Made by a program: the position numbers and the translations under genes
Notes under the pieces: model-generated
The model's database searches: none
What the model was told of the DNA's origin: nothing
What the model saw: the letters and a program-made list of their open reading frames with translations, nothing else
In this document: piece by piece, positions 22,802-30,747 of the stretch
Layout: each line of letters starts with the position of its first letter
Numbering within the stretch: position 1 is the first letter of the stretch
Source of the DNA: Elusimicrobiaceae bacterium
GTDB taxonomy: Bacteria; Elusimicrobiota; Elusimicrobia; Elusimicrobiales; Elusimicrobiaceae
Reading direction: 5' to 3'
DNA length: 40,257 nucleotides
Assembly: GCA_017475405.1 (NCBI GenBank)
Contig: JAFVFN010000019.1
Location: 1 to 40,257, forward strand

Positions 22802-23002
22802 AAAAACGGCTGTTTTTATTGAGCTCTTAAGGGTAACCCAATGTAAACAGCCGTGGTCTATCGCAAGGCGATAAACACTCGGTACAAAATAATGGGATTA
22901 TAAGTTCCATGATTTTGCACCTAAAACAGCTGTCTTTGGACCCTTAAGATGCCTTTAATTTTTTAAAAGCGCTTCGTATTCTTCATACGATTCCAAAAAC
23001 AG
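22802..23002 (-). promoter_or_regulatory. Structured pilin leader B (attenuator-like)
   Basis: Minus-strand RNA. Segment 1 (22993-23002) CTGTTTTTGG pairs with segment 2 CCAAAGACAG (22930-22939, one G-U). ACAGCTGT (22926-22933) pairs with segment 3 ACGGCTGT (22847-22854). Segment 3 (ACGGCTGTTT, 22845-22854) pairs perfectly with segment 4 AAACAGCCGT (22806-22815), followed by UUUUU. P2 is CTTAAGGGT (22940-22948) with ACCCTTAAG (22826-22834), 9 perfect pairs. The first hairpin is TCGTA/TACGA (22974-22990), a C-G to T-A change relative to leaders A and D. P4 is 22881-22895 with 22907-22921; P5 is 22859-22873. Confidence 0.82.
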
Positions 23003-23030
23003 ATTAAATTTTAATTTCTACTACATAACT

Positions 23031-23039
23031 ATTATAGCA
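23031..23039 (-). promoter_or_regulatory. Extended -10 of pilin leader B
   Basis: TGCTATAAT on the minus strand, about 28 nt before segment 1. It lies only 12 bp from the -35 of the divergent class I promoter at 23051, so the two pilin promoters are back to back. Confidence 0.6.
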
Positions 23040-23050
23040 AGAAAATTCGC

Positions 23051-23078
23051 TTGACGCGTTTTTTTTTTTTGATATTCT
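23051..23078 (+). promoter_or_regulatory. Class I pilin promoter with T12 spacer
   Basis: TTGACG (23051-23056), a 16-nt spacer with T12 (23059-23070), TATTCT (23073-23078). Confidence 0.75.
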
Positions 23079-23112
23079 CTCTTTATAAAGAAAAACAAAT
23101 AAGGAGAGGATT

Positions 23113-23577
23113 ATGATTCAACATCAGCAGGCTTTGACGCTTATAGAGCTTTTGGTTGTTATACTTATTATTGGTATTCTGGCGGCTGTAGCCTTACCAC
23201 AATATCAGTTAGCTGTATTAAAAGCAAAATATTCGACGATAAAAAATATGGCTCAAAGTTTAGCAAAGGCCGAAGAAGTGTATTATTTGGCTAATGGCAC
23301 TTATACAAGTAACTGGCAGGATTTAGATATTACAAAAGATAAGAATATAACTTGTATTTACTACGACTCGCCTGCCTGTATTGATTGTAAGACGGAAGCG
23401 ATGGGTTATCGTATTTACTTAAATCAATCTGGTATGCCAGCATGGCAAGCTGTCTGTTTTGCATCCAGTGATTCTAATAGTAATGTTACCAAACGAAGGC
23501 AAGATCTTTGTAAAAATGAAACTGGAACAAGTAAAGCGAGGACAACAACGACCTCTTATACCTCTTGGTATTATTGA
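23113..23577 (+). CDS. Type IV pilin/PulG-like protein, class I promoter
   Basis: A prepilin of 154 residues. The leader MIQHQQA is followed by [17 protein letters not shown], so both flanks of the predicted cut are unusual: Ala at -1 and Leu instead of Phe at +1. The domain has LANGTYTSNWQDLDI, three closely spaced Cys (NITCIYYDSPACIDC) and the C-terminal pair (AVCFASSD ... DLCKNETG), then a Ser/Thr/Tyr-rich end. AAGGAGAGG precedes ATG. It is divergent from the pilin with leader B. Confidence 0.88.
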   Translation: MIQHQQALTLIELLVVILIIGILAAVALPQYQLAVLKAKYSTIKNMAQSLAKAEEVYYLANGTYTSNWQDLDITKDKNITCIYYDSPACIDCKTEAMGYRIYLNQSGMPAWQAVCFASSDSNSNVTKRRQDLCKNETGTSKARTTTTSYTSWYY

Positions 23578-23661
23578 AAGGCGTGCCCAACGTATGGGGT
23601 ATTATGTCAGTATCTTGTAGATTAAGCGGTATAAGAAGATCGGGTAGAATATTTAGAGAAA

Positions 23662-23690
23662 CAGGCCTTCAGAGTATCTCTGAAGGCCTG
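23662..23690. terminator. Hairpin terminator between pilin and etfA
   Basis: CAGGCCTTCAGAG (23662-23674), TAT, CTCTGAAGGCCTG (23678-23690): 13 perfect pairs. On the minus strand TTTCTCT follows, so it ends the acd-etfB-etfA operon; it may also stop pilin readthrough. Confidence 0.8.
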
Positions 23691-23712
23691 CTGTTAAGTG
23701 TAATTTTGCAGT

Positions 23713-24897
23713 CTATTTCTTTAATTGTTCTAAGGCTTTGCTAAGCACCTGCTTGGCGTCGCCTACAATTCCATATTTGCACACATTGAATATCGGGGCA
23801 TTGGCATCTTTGTTAATACCAATGATGACATCGCTGTGTTCCATACCCACTACGTGTTGTACCGCCCCGGAAATCCCGCAGGCTACGTAGAGTTTGCTGG
23901 CTACGGTTACACCGCTTTGGCCGACTTGTTTTTCTTTGGGTTTAAAACCCATGTCTACGGCCGCGCGCGAAGCACCTACGGCACCACCCAGAGTTTGAGC
24001 GAAATTTTCCAAAAGCTCAAAGCCCTCTTTGTCTTTCATGCCGCGTCCGCCGGAGATGACCACTTCGGCTTCATCTAATTTTTGGTTGGCATTGACCGGA
24101 TCCATTTGGGTTTGGATAATGCGTACTTTGCCGGCTTCTACCGGGATGGCGATGTTAGATTCTACAATTTGTGCCATACGGCCTGCCGTGGTGACCACTT
24201 TTTTAAATACGTTGGGGCGTACGGTAGCCATTTGGGGACGGTAATCGGGACATTTAATATCCGCCATAATGTTACCGCCAAAGGCCGGCCGAGTCTGGAT
24301 GAGATTCCCCTCTTTAATGGACAAGCCCGTACAGTCAGCCGTTAAGCCTACAAACAGTTCTGATGAAATCCGCGGAGACAAATCACGACCGATATAGGTG
24401 GATGGGAACAATACCACACTGGGATTATACTTTTTAATCAGTGTAATCATGGCATTGGCATAAGCCAGGGTGTTGTAGTTGTGGTACTCGGGAGCGTTTA
24501 CGGCATAGATTTTATCCGTACCGTATTGGGACAGTTCTGCGTAATAGTTTTTAACGTTATCGCCAATGACTACCGCACAGAGTTCTTCACCCAATTGATC
24601 GGCCAGTTCGCGTCCTTTGGACAAGAGCTCAAACCCGACGGGACGTACTTTTTGAGTGTGTCCGTCATCGGAGATTTCAATAAAGGCCCATACGCCTTTA
24701 TAGGCAGATAAATCCTTTTTGGCAGCGCCCGTAGTCGGTAAAGACAAGGCTTTCATGGGGCATACGCTTACACACGCACCGCACATCGTGCACGCAGCGG
24801 AAGCAACTGCTTTACGGTTCACTAAAGAGAGTGCTCCGAACGGACAGGTGGATACACATTTGCCGCAACCTACGCAGCTTTGAGCAATTTGAATCAT
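23713..24897 (-). CDS. etfA: Electron-transfer flavoprotein alpha subunit with ferredoxin domain
   Basis: The protein has 394 residues. The first ~55 residues are a two-cluster ferredoxin: CVGCGKCVSTCPFGAL and CTMCGACVSVCPMKAL, two full CxxCxxCxxxCP sets. The ETF alpha fold follows (VWAFIEISDDG, VLFPSTYIGRDLSPRISSEL), then the FAD-binding end (VVISGGRGMKDKEGFELLENFA; YVACGISGAVQHVVGMEHSDVIIGINKD). The ferredoxin extension allows electron exchange with iron-sulfur partners as well as the dehydrogenase. Its ATG overlaps the etfB stop (ATGA), and it is cotranscribed with acyl-CoA dehydrogenase. Confidence 0.95.
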   Translation of the reverse strand: MIQIAQSCVGCGKCVSTCPFGALSLVNRKAVASAACTMCGACVSVCPMKALSLPTTGAAKKDLSAYKGVWAFIEISDDGHTQKVRPVGFELLSKGRELADQLGEELCAVVIGDNVKNYYAELSQYGTDKIYAVNAPEYHNYNTLAYANAMITLIKKYNPSVVLFPSTYIGRDLSPRISSELFVGLTADCTGLSIKEGNLIQTRPAFGGNIMADIKCPDYRPQMATVRPNVFKKVVTTAGRMAQIVESNIAIPVEAGKVRIIQTQMDPVNANQKLDEAEVVISGGRGMKDKEGFELLENFAQTLGGAVGASRAAVDMGFKPKEKQVGQSGVTVASKLYVACGISGAVQHVVGMEHSDVIIGINKDANAPIFNVCKYGIVGDAKQVLSKALEQLKK

Positions 24898-25682
24898 TTG
24901 ACAACACTCTCCTTTTTCAAAATTTCAACTAATTTGTTGGCCAGTTCTGCCGCAGAACCCGTAAACATTTCTCCTTTCTGCCGGGCCGGCGGCGGGAAGA
25001 TACGGTCTACCCGCGTGGGTGACCCTTCCAGTCCCAGTTTATGTAAATCAGCTCCGATATCGGCAGCGGTCCAGGTATGGGTTTGTTTATCCTGCGCTTT
25101 ATGAGCTGCCATAAAAGACGGATATTTGGGCGTATAATCTACCGGCATGGTCATAGTGACCAAGACGGGCATGTCGGCCTGTAAAATCTGTTTCCCGCCG
25201 TCAATGAGCTTTTTGACCATTACCTGGTTGCCCGAGGCGTCTACATGTTCGCAGAATGTTACCTGTGGGATATTCAAATGGCGCGCAATGCCGGGACCCG
25301 TTTGAGCCGTGTCACCGTCAATAGCCATTTGACCGCATAAAATCAAATCGTATTGTCCGATTTTACGAATGGCCGTGGCCAATGCATAGGAAGTCGCCCA
25401 AGTATCAGATCCGGCAAAGGCACGGTCTGAGAGTAAAATCCCTTCATCGGCACCCAAAGCCAATGCCAAGCGCAGCACGGCAATGGCCTGGTTGGGACCC
25501 ATGGATAAAACCGTTACTTTGGCACCTGTTTTGGCTTTAATATCTAAGGCTTTTTCCAGGGCAAAATGGTCATACGGGTTTAAAATGCTCGGTACACCCG
25601 CGCGAATGAGTGTGCCGGTCTTAGGATCTACTTTTACTTGTGTAGAATCAGGCACTTGTTTGATACATACAATAATGTTCAT
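24894..25682 (-). CDS. etfB: Electron-transfer flavoprotein beta subunit
   Basis: The protein has 262 residues. MNIIVCIKQVPDSTQVKVD and INPYDHFALE-type blocks (here LNPYDHFALEKAL) are standard for EtfB, and LCGQMAIDGDTAQTGPGIA is the family's nucleotide-binding stretch. Together with EtfA it forms the heterodimer that accepts electrons from the acyl-CoA dehydrogenase encoded upstream. Whether this pair bifurcates electrons, as in butyrate-forming anaerobes, cannot be proven from sequence. The gap to the dehydrogenase gene is 9 nt. Confidence 0.95.
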   Translation of the reverse strand: MNIIVCIKQVPDSTQVKVDPKTGTLIRAGVPSILNPYDHFALEKALDIKAKTGAKVTVLSMGPNQAIAVLRLALALGADEGILLSDRAFAGSDTWATSYALATAIRKIGQYDLILCGQMAIDGDTAQTGPGIARHLNIPQVTFCEHVDASGNQVMVKKLIDGGKQILQADMPVLVTMTMPVDYTPKYPSFMAAHKAQDKQTHTWTAADIGADLHKLGLEGSPTRVDRIFPPPARQKGEMFTGSAAELANKLVEILKKESVVK

Positions 25683-25691
25683 AGCGTTGTC

Positions 25692-27335
25692 CTATTTTTT
25701 GAAAATTTCTCGTAACTTAGCGGAAACCGTATCCATATCATCAATCAGTCCGCGCATTTTGTCTTCAATACCTACCAGGTTTACCGCTTGGGAAAGTTCG
25801 GCAGTATTGATGTTGGGACAGGTGCCCAAGATTAAGCGTAAACCTTCGCTGGCTACTTTGAACGCACTCTGGCGGGCATTGACGCGGGCCATGGTGCACA
25901 GCGAATTAATATCAAAGCGGCTTCCTTCGGTGACCAGTTTGTTGGCACATTGGCGCGTGAACACCGCAGCGACTTCCATTTCGCTGATGAGGTCACCCAA
26001 CATAAAGGTTACATATTGGTGGCGCGTTAACTTATTGACGCGGCAGTCTTCCAGTACGCGGGCCAGGGCTCTAAATCCCAAAGCCACGCTGTCAGCTCCC
26101 ACATTGGGGTTCTGGGCATGGATGGCGTCAAATTCGGCAGCTTGGTTTAAGTAATATTGTCCGCGTGATTTGAGGTGTTCCTGCCAGCGTCCGCGGAAAA
26201 TCGTCATTTCCAGAACTTCACTGGTACCCTCATAAATGCAGGTAATCTTAACGTCGCGTTTGATTTTTTCTACGGCAAATTCTTTGGTATATCCGAATCC
26301 GCCCATGGCCTGGATGGAATCTTCGGCAGCTTTATTGCCCGATTCGGTGGCATAGAGCTTGGCAATGGCGCCTTCCGTGGCTAATCCGTGGTTATTGACT
26401 TCAAGCTGTTTGGCTGTCCAGTCAATATAAGCACGGGCGGCTTCAAAGCGTACATAGTGCGGGGTAATGAGTTTAAGCATGAATCCCTGTTTTTCGGCTA
26501 ACGGACCGCCCGCTTGAATACGTTGTTGGGCATACGTAAGAGCAGTTTCTACGGCTTCTTCGCCGCCGCCTAACCCAAACGCGGCTACCATTAAACGCGT
26601 ATAGCCGAATACTGCTTGTGCTTGTAAAAATCCTTGTCCCTCTTTTAGGCCAATTAAGTTTTCGGCCGGTACGTATACTTCGTCAAAGGCCAAACCGGCT
26701 GTGTTGGACAAACGGATACCGTGTTTATCTTCATGCGCGTCTTGCGTAAAGCCGGGAGTACCTTTTTCAACGATAAACCAGCTGGGTCCGCCGGGAGCCA
26801 GAGCGAGTACGGTGTAAATGTCGGCAACTCCGCCGTTGGAAATCCACATCTTGCTGCCGGTAATTTTGTAGCCCACAACTTTGCCGTCTTTCACGACATG
26901 TTCGGCACGTGTGCGCAGGGATACGAGGTCAGAGCCGGCATCGGCTTCGGTAGCACCATAGGCTACGAGTTTGTTTTCGTGAGCGATTTTTTGGAACCAT
27001 TTGGCTTTTTGTTCCGGCGTGCCGCCTACGTTAATAGGGTCACTGCCCAGAAACGTGGCAAATACCCCGGTGGCAATACCTAAATCAATGCGGGCTAACT
27101 GTTCGCAGATACGGTAGATTTCGGTGGTTTGACCGCCCAGTCCGCCGTATTCTTCGGGGATTAATAATAAATGTACGCCCAATACGTCATGATCGTACAT
27201 TTCTTTTAAGATATCTAAAGGAATTTCGTTCTTTGCATCATGTTCGCGGATTAAGTTAAACGAGATGCGGTTTTTAGCATACTGGCGCAAGCTGTCTAGC
27301 ATGAGATTGCGCGTAGTTAAGTCGTTTTTTGCCAT
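25692..27335 (-). CDS. Acyl-CoA dehydrogenase
   Basis: The protein has 547 residues, longer than the ~380 of short-chain Bcd because of a C-terminal helical extension of about 150 residues. Family signatures: YGATEADAGSDLVSLRTRA, KMWISNGGVADIYTVLA, GGFGYTKEFAVEKIKRDVK, and YEGTSEVLEM with the catalytic-base Glu. It oxidises acyl-CoA, or reduces enoyl-CoA in the anaerobic direction, using the EtfAB pair encoded immediately downstream. GGAGAG precedes ATG, and a TGTATAAT box lies at 27369-27374. It is the first gene of the acd-etfB-etfA operon. Confidence 0.93.
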   Translation of the reverse strand: MAKNDLTTRNLMLDSLRQYAKNRISFNLIREHDAKNEIPLDILKEMYDHDVLGVHLLLIPEEYGGLGGQTTEIYRICEQLARIDLGIATGVFATFLGSDPINVGGTPEQKAKWFQKIAHENKLVAYGATEADAGSDLVSLRTRAEHVVKDGKVVGYKITGSKMWISNGGVADIYTVLALAPGGPSWFIVEKGTPGFTQDAHEDKHGIRLSNTAGLAFDEVYVPAENLIGLKEGQGFLQAQAVFGYTRLMVAAFGLGGGEEAVETALTYAQQRIQAGGPLAEKQGFMLKLITPHYVRFEAARAYIDWTAKQLEVNNHGLATEGAIAKLYATESGNKAAEDSIQAMGGFGYTKEFAVEKIKRDVKITCIYEGTSEVLEMTIFRGRWQEHLKSRGQYYLNQAAEFDAIHAQNPNVGADSVALGFRALARVLEDCRVNKLTRHQYVTFMLGDLISEMEVAAVFTRQCANKLVTEGSRFDINSLCTMARVNARQSAFKVASEGLRLILGTCPNINTAELSQAVNLVGIEDKMRGLIDDMDTVSAKLREIFKK

Positions 27336-27368
27336 AATTTAGGACTCTCCAAAATAGAGTATATACAT

Positions 27369-27374
27369 ATTATA
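27369..27374 (-). promoter_or_regulatory. -10 of the acyl-CoA dehydrogenase operon
   Basis: TATAAT preceded by TTG on the minus strand, giving a leader of about 30 nt with GGAGAG before ATG 27335. Confidence 0.55.
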
Positions 27375-27436
27375 CAATTTTAGAACGACTCTAGCATTTT
27401 ATAACCTAGAAAATATGAAAATATACATAATAATTA

Positions 27437-27964
27437 TTATAAAAGTACCATATATGTCCAACCTCCAGCAGAAACCTCTTTTTCTTTGCGAATAGTTCCT
27501 AGAGACCGGCATACCTTTTTTGCTGTATCATCACTAGACAAACATAAAATATCTCCTTTTTTTAAATTTTCATTCACAGCTGAATTTTCTTCATCTGTTA
27601 AATATTGTAAGTAACCTATATTATGGGTTTGAATCTGTACATTCTTTGCGCTATTATATACTCCTATATTATAATCTCCACATTTATACACACGGTGAAC
27701 GGTTCCATTGCCGTAAGTGCAACCCCCTTCAGGGATTTCTATATCAAGAGCTTTCAAATCAAGAGTGTATTCTCCATTGGATAAGTAATAGGCTTCTTCT
27801 GCTGCATATATTGACCTTACCATGGGTAAATATTTAGATAAGTGAGCCTTTGCTACGGCAACCTTATACTGAGGTAGTGCTACTGCGGCTAATATAGCTA
27901 TAATTAATACGACCACCAAGAGTTCAATTAATGTAAAACCCTGTTTGATATTATTGTTTGTCAT
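27437..27964 (-). CDS. Type IV pilin/PulG-like protein, class II leader (C)
   Basis: A prepilin of 175 residues. The leader MTNNNIKQG ends in Gly and is followed by [17 protein letters not shown]. The globular part has LSNGEYTLDLKALDIEIP, an early Cys pair (GGCTYGNGTVHRVYKCG) and the C-terminal pair DILCLSSDDTAKKVC. The open frame reaches 28099, but that part is leader RNA. AAAGGAG lies 9 nt before ATG 27964, with an AUGUAA start-stop between them. About 100 nt separate its stop from the acyl-CoA dehydrogenase start. Confidence 0.9.
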   Translation of the reverse strand: MTNNNIKQGFTLIELLVVVLIIAILAAVALPQYKVAVAKAHLSKYLPMVRSIYAAEEAYYLSNGEYTLDLKALDIEIPEGGCTYGNGTVHRVYKCGDYNIGVYNSAKNVQIQTHNIGYLQYLTDEENSAVNENLKKGDILCLSSDDTAKKVCRSLGTIRKEKEVSAGGWTYMVLL

Positions 27965-28015
27965 TGTTACATACTCCTTTAATTTAAAGTATTTAAATTG
28001 CTCTAGAGAAGTAAT

Positions 28016-28212
28016 AAAACGGCTGTCATCCTTTCGAGCAATGAACGCATCAAGCAGATAACAGCCGTGGTTTATCATGACGATAAACACTCGACACAAA
28101 ACAACCGGGTAATTAGTCCGTTTGCTTTGTATCTAAAACGACTGTTTTGGCGTTCATTGCGCTTTTTTATAGGTTTCTAAAAGTGCACCGTTCTTATACG
28201 GTTCCAAAACAG
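28016..28212 (-). promoter_or_regulatory. Structured pilin leader C (attenuator-like)
   Basis: Minus-strand RNA. Segment 1 CTGTTTTGG (28204-28212) pairs perfectly with segment 2 CCAAAACAG (28142-28150); both are one base shorter than in the other copies, a length-compensated change. ACAGTCGT (28138-28145) pairs with segment 3 ACGGCTGT (28061-28068). Segment 3 extended to ACGGCTGTTATC pairs with GATGACAGCCGT (28019-28030), followed by UUUU. P2 is GCAATGAACGC (28150-28160) with GCGTTCATTGC (28038-28048), 11 perfect pairs. P4 is 28093-28108 with 28118-28133; P5 is GTTTATC/GATAAAC (28070-28088); the first hairpin is ACCGT/ACGGT (28187-28202). Confidence 0.82.
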
Positions 28213-28229
28213 ATTTAAATTGTAAAATT

Positions 28230-28238
28230 ATTATAGCA
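28230..28238 (-). promoter_or_regulatory. Extended -10 of pilin leader C
   Basis: TGCTATAAT on the minus strand, 17 nt before segment 1. It lies back to back with the HIT-protein promoter at 28259. Confidence 0.6.
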
Positions 28239-28258
28239 TAAAAGCAGATATACTTTGC

Positions 28259-28264
28259 TATAAT
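28259..28264 (+). promoter_or_regulatory. -10 box of a leaderless promoter for the HIT gene
   Basis: TATAAT preceded by TGC, then ATTTTT (6 nt), then ATG at 28271. There is no ribosome site. Confidence 0.65.
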
Positions 28265-28270
28265 ATTTTT

Positions 28271-28606
28271 ATGACTTGTATATTTTGCGGCATTGCCGAC
28301 GGCTCTGTAAAAAGCCAACTGATTTATGAAGATGAACACGTAGTGGCCTTTAAGGATTTAAATCCGCAGGCCCCTACGCACCTGTTAATTATCCCGCGCA
28401 AACACATTGCGCGTTTGTCCGAAGCCCAAGAAACCGATGCCGCCTTATTGGGGCATATTCTGCTGGTGGTCAAAAAACTGGCACAGCAGTTTGACCTTAA
28501 GGACTTTCGGTTGGTAACCAATAACGGCAAGGGTGCCGGACAAAGTGTGGATCATTTGCATTTCCACCTTATGTCCGGACGTCGTTTTTTGTGGCCGGCC
28601 GGTTGA
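28271..28606 (+). CDS. HIT-family protein (HinT-like nucleotide hydrolase)
   Basis: The protein has 111 residues. CIFCGIADGSVKSQLIYEDE at the start and VDHLHFHLMSG near the end, which carries the HxHxH catalytic triad, are typical of HinT-type nucleoside phosphoramidases. A CxxC pair at the N-terminus is common in this branch and may bind zinc. It is a stand-alone gene with a near-perfect leaderless promoter. It ends about 95 nt before rpsU on the same strand. Confidence 0.93.
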   Translation: MTCIFCGIADGSVKSQLIYEDEHVVAFKDLNPQAPTHLLIIPRKHIARLSEAQETDAALLGHILLVVKKLAQQFDLKDFRLVTNNGKGAGQSVDHLHFHLMSGRRFLWPAG

Positions 28607-28700
28607 TGCGGGTTGTTTTTTAAGACCAAATTATATATACTTTATATAAGGTTGTATTTTTATTTTAAGCTACTGACCCTAGAAGGTGGTGAGACACACA

Positions 28701-28895
28701 ATGGTTTTTGTAAAAGTTAGAGACGCTGAACACCTCGAAGAAGCGATTAAACGCTTTAAACGGGAATGCGAAAAAAACGGTATTTTGCGCGAAATTAAAC
28801 GCCGCGAAACCTATACGCCTCCGAGCGTAAAACGCAAACTCAAATCCGAGGAAGCACAGCGCCGCGCCCGCCGCACTAAACGCAGACGCTTTTAA
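28701..28895 (+). CDS. rpsU: 30S ribosomal protein S21
   Basis: The protein has 64 residues: FVKVRDAEHLEEAIKRFKRECEKNGIL, then EIKRRETYTPPSVKRK and a very basic Arg-rich end, all standard for S21. ATG 28701 was chosen over the GTG 15 nt upstream because of the AGGTGGTGAG ribosome site and the family N-terminus. It is the first gene of the rpsU-dnaG-rpoD macromolecular-synthesis operon. A hairpin after it separates the abundant rpsU message from the rarer dnaG-rpoD message. Confidence 0.96.
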   Translation: MVFVKVRDAEHLEEAIKRFKRECEKNGILREIKRRETYTPPSVKRKLKSEEAQRRARRTKRRRF

Positions 28896-28910
28896 GATTC
28901 CCGTCAATCA

Positions 28911-28942
28911 GGCAATAGTCCTTGTAATATAGGGCTATTGCC
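28911..28942 (+). terminator. Attenuating terminator between rpsU and dnaG
   Basis: GGCAATAG...CC pairs with GG...CTATTGCC, followed by TTATTTGCCTTTTG. Partial termination at this position is the known design of the E. coli operon; here it is inferred from position and structure. Confidence 0.7.
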
Positions 28943-28974
28943 TTATTTGCCTTTTGTTTTTCGCAGGTCTCATC

Positions 28975-30741
28975 GTGAAAACAGACATCGTAGAACAAAT
29001 TAAAGACCGCTTGGATATTGTAGAGTTTATCCGTCAATATGTGCCTGGACTCAAACGGGCCGGAAAGACCTACAAAGCCTGCTGTCCGTTTCATCAGGAA
29101 AAAACGCCGTCCTTTACCTGCAGCAGTGAAAAAGGGTTGTTTTACTGTTTCGGCTGTCAGGAGGGGGGAGACGTTATTGCATTTTTGATGAAGATAGAGA
29201 ACCTGTCTTTTCGCGAGGCACTGGAGCGACTAGCCGATCAGGCCGGTATTGAATACCAGCCCGTTCAGACATTGACAGGCGAAGAACAGCGTCGGGCCAA
29301 TGTGCGCAAAGTGTTGGATTTTGCGCGCGGTTACTATCATAAAAATTTGATGTCTCGCGCGGGCGAGCACGCGCGCGCGTATGTGAAAGGGCGCAGCCTT
29401 ACCAGAGAAACCTGCGAGCATTTTGAACTCGGGTTATCACCTGCGCAAGGTGTGTTTACCAGTGCCGCCAAACAGTCCGGCTACACGGAAGCAGATTTAA
29501 AAGATGCGGGACTGTGTATCCAAACCGAATACGGACTGCGCGAGTATTTTCGCAACCGACTCATGTTCCCCATTATTAACCAACGCGGGGATACGGTCGG
29601 ATTTGGTGGACGTATTTTGGGAGAGGGGGAACCCAAGTATTTAAATTCCCCGGAAACGATTTTATTTACCAAGTCACATGTACTTTACGGACTTAATTTC
29701 GCAGGTCCCGCCATTCGCAAGGCAGACCGGGCGGTCCTGTTGGAAGGGTACATGGATGTAATCGGGTGTCATCAGGCGGGCGTAGCCTACACGGTAGCGC
29801 CGCTGGGCACTAGCTTAACAGCCGAGCACGCCAAGCTTCTTAAGCGTTATACGCAAAACGTTATTGTGCTCTTTGACCCGGACGAAGCCGGTTTAAAAGC
29901 CGCCTTACGCGGGGCGCTTATTTTGACGGAAGAGGGTATTTTTGTCAAGGTGGCCAGTCTGCCAGACGGACTGGACCCTGATGAGTATATTGCCCAGTAC
30001 GGCAAAGAAAAATTTGAGTCTATTTTGGATCATGCCCAGGAGTTGATTGCGTTTCATTTGCAGCGGCAAATAGATCTGCATCCGCAACCGCTCTCGGCGC
30101 AAGACAAGACGTCTATTGTGACGGAGCTGACGCAGACGATTGCCAAACAACCCGACGGGATTGTACGGCGCGAATGGGTCAAATATGTGGCCGAACATTT
30201 GGGTTTGGATGAGCAGTTGGTATTACAACGCTTGGCACAAACCGAGAAATCCGCGGCCCTGTCTAATCGGTACCAGGCAGCACGGCAACCGGCCGTTATT
30301 AATGCCGCGCAGGTGTCCCGGACACCGAGTGCAGAAGAAGATTTACTTTCTTGGATTTTAAAAAGTCCGCAGCATATCGTATTATGCTCGGAATTAACGG
30401 CGGAAGATTTTTCGTCTCCCGCGCTGTGGCAGATTTTCCAAACGATTATTAAAGCGCATATGGAAAACCCGCAGGCTGAGAACTTAACAGAACTCACAGC
30501 CCAGGCACTGCCTCAGCAAAAACACGAAATAGCAAAATTGGCACTCTTATCGGTGCCCGACGATTTTAATCCCGCGCGCGACATTGCCGCTTGCGCGGCC
30601 AAGCTGGAACAAGCCGGCATACAGAAAAAATTACAAGCCGTGACACGGCAAATGAAAACATATGGCACGGGGAATGTGCCGCCGGACGTTTTTCAGACTT
30701 ACATGCAATTGCAACGAAAATTAAAACAATACCGGAGTTAG
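28975..30741 (+). CDS. dnaG: DNA primase
   Basis: The protein has 588 residues, starting at GTG 28975 ([18 protein letters not shown]); the frame extends 21 nt further but the family starts here. The N-terminal zinc-binding CHC2 domain is [12 protein letters not shown]...[10 protein letters not shown]. The TOPRIM catalytic core has VLLEGYMDV and VLFDPDEAG. The C-terminal helicase-binding region (about 430-588) is divergent, as usual. It makes RNA primers for replication. It is the middle gene of the rpsU-dnaG-rpoD operon, 6 nt before rpoD. Confidence 0.96.
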   Translation: MKTDIVEQIKDRLDIVEFIRQYVPGLKRAGKTYKACCPFHQEKTPSFTCSSEKGLFYCFGCQEGGDVIAFLMKIENLSFREALERLADQAGIEYQPVQTLTGEEQRRANVRKVLDFARGYYHKNLMSRAGEHARAYVKGRSLTRETCEHFELGLSPAQGVFTSAAKQSGYTEADLKDAGLCIQTEYGLREYFRNRLMFPIINQRGDTVGFGGRILGEGEPKYLNSPETILFTKSHVLYGLNFAGPAIRKADRAVLLEGYMDVIGCHQAGVAYTVAPLGTSLTAEHAKLLKRYTQNVIVLFDPDEAGLKAALRGALILTEEGIFVKVASLPDGLDPDEYIAQYGKEKFESILDHAQELIAFHLQRQIDLHPQPLSAQDKTSIVTELTQTIAKQPDGIVRREWVKYVAEHLGLDEQLVLQRLAQTEKSAALSNRYQAARQPAVINAAQVSRTPSAEEDLLSWILKSPQHIVLCSELTAEDFSSPALWQIFQTIIKAHMENPQAENLTELTAQALPQQKHEIAKLALLSVPDDFNPARDIAACAAKLEQAGIQKKLQAVTRQMKTYGTGNVPPDVFQTYMQLQRKLKQYRS

Positions 30742-30747
30742 AAAGTT

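Noticed and set aside
27965..28339. Open frames running through the pilin leaders (N-terminal extensions of the class II pilins and a 61-codon minus-strand frame at 28154-28339).
   Set aside because: They coincide with structured RNA and promoter sequence. Family-like starts with ribosome sites lie downstream, and the extensions share no conserved protein sequence between copies.
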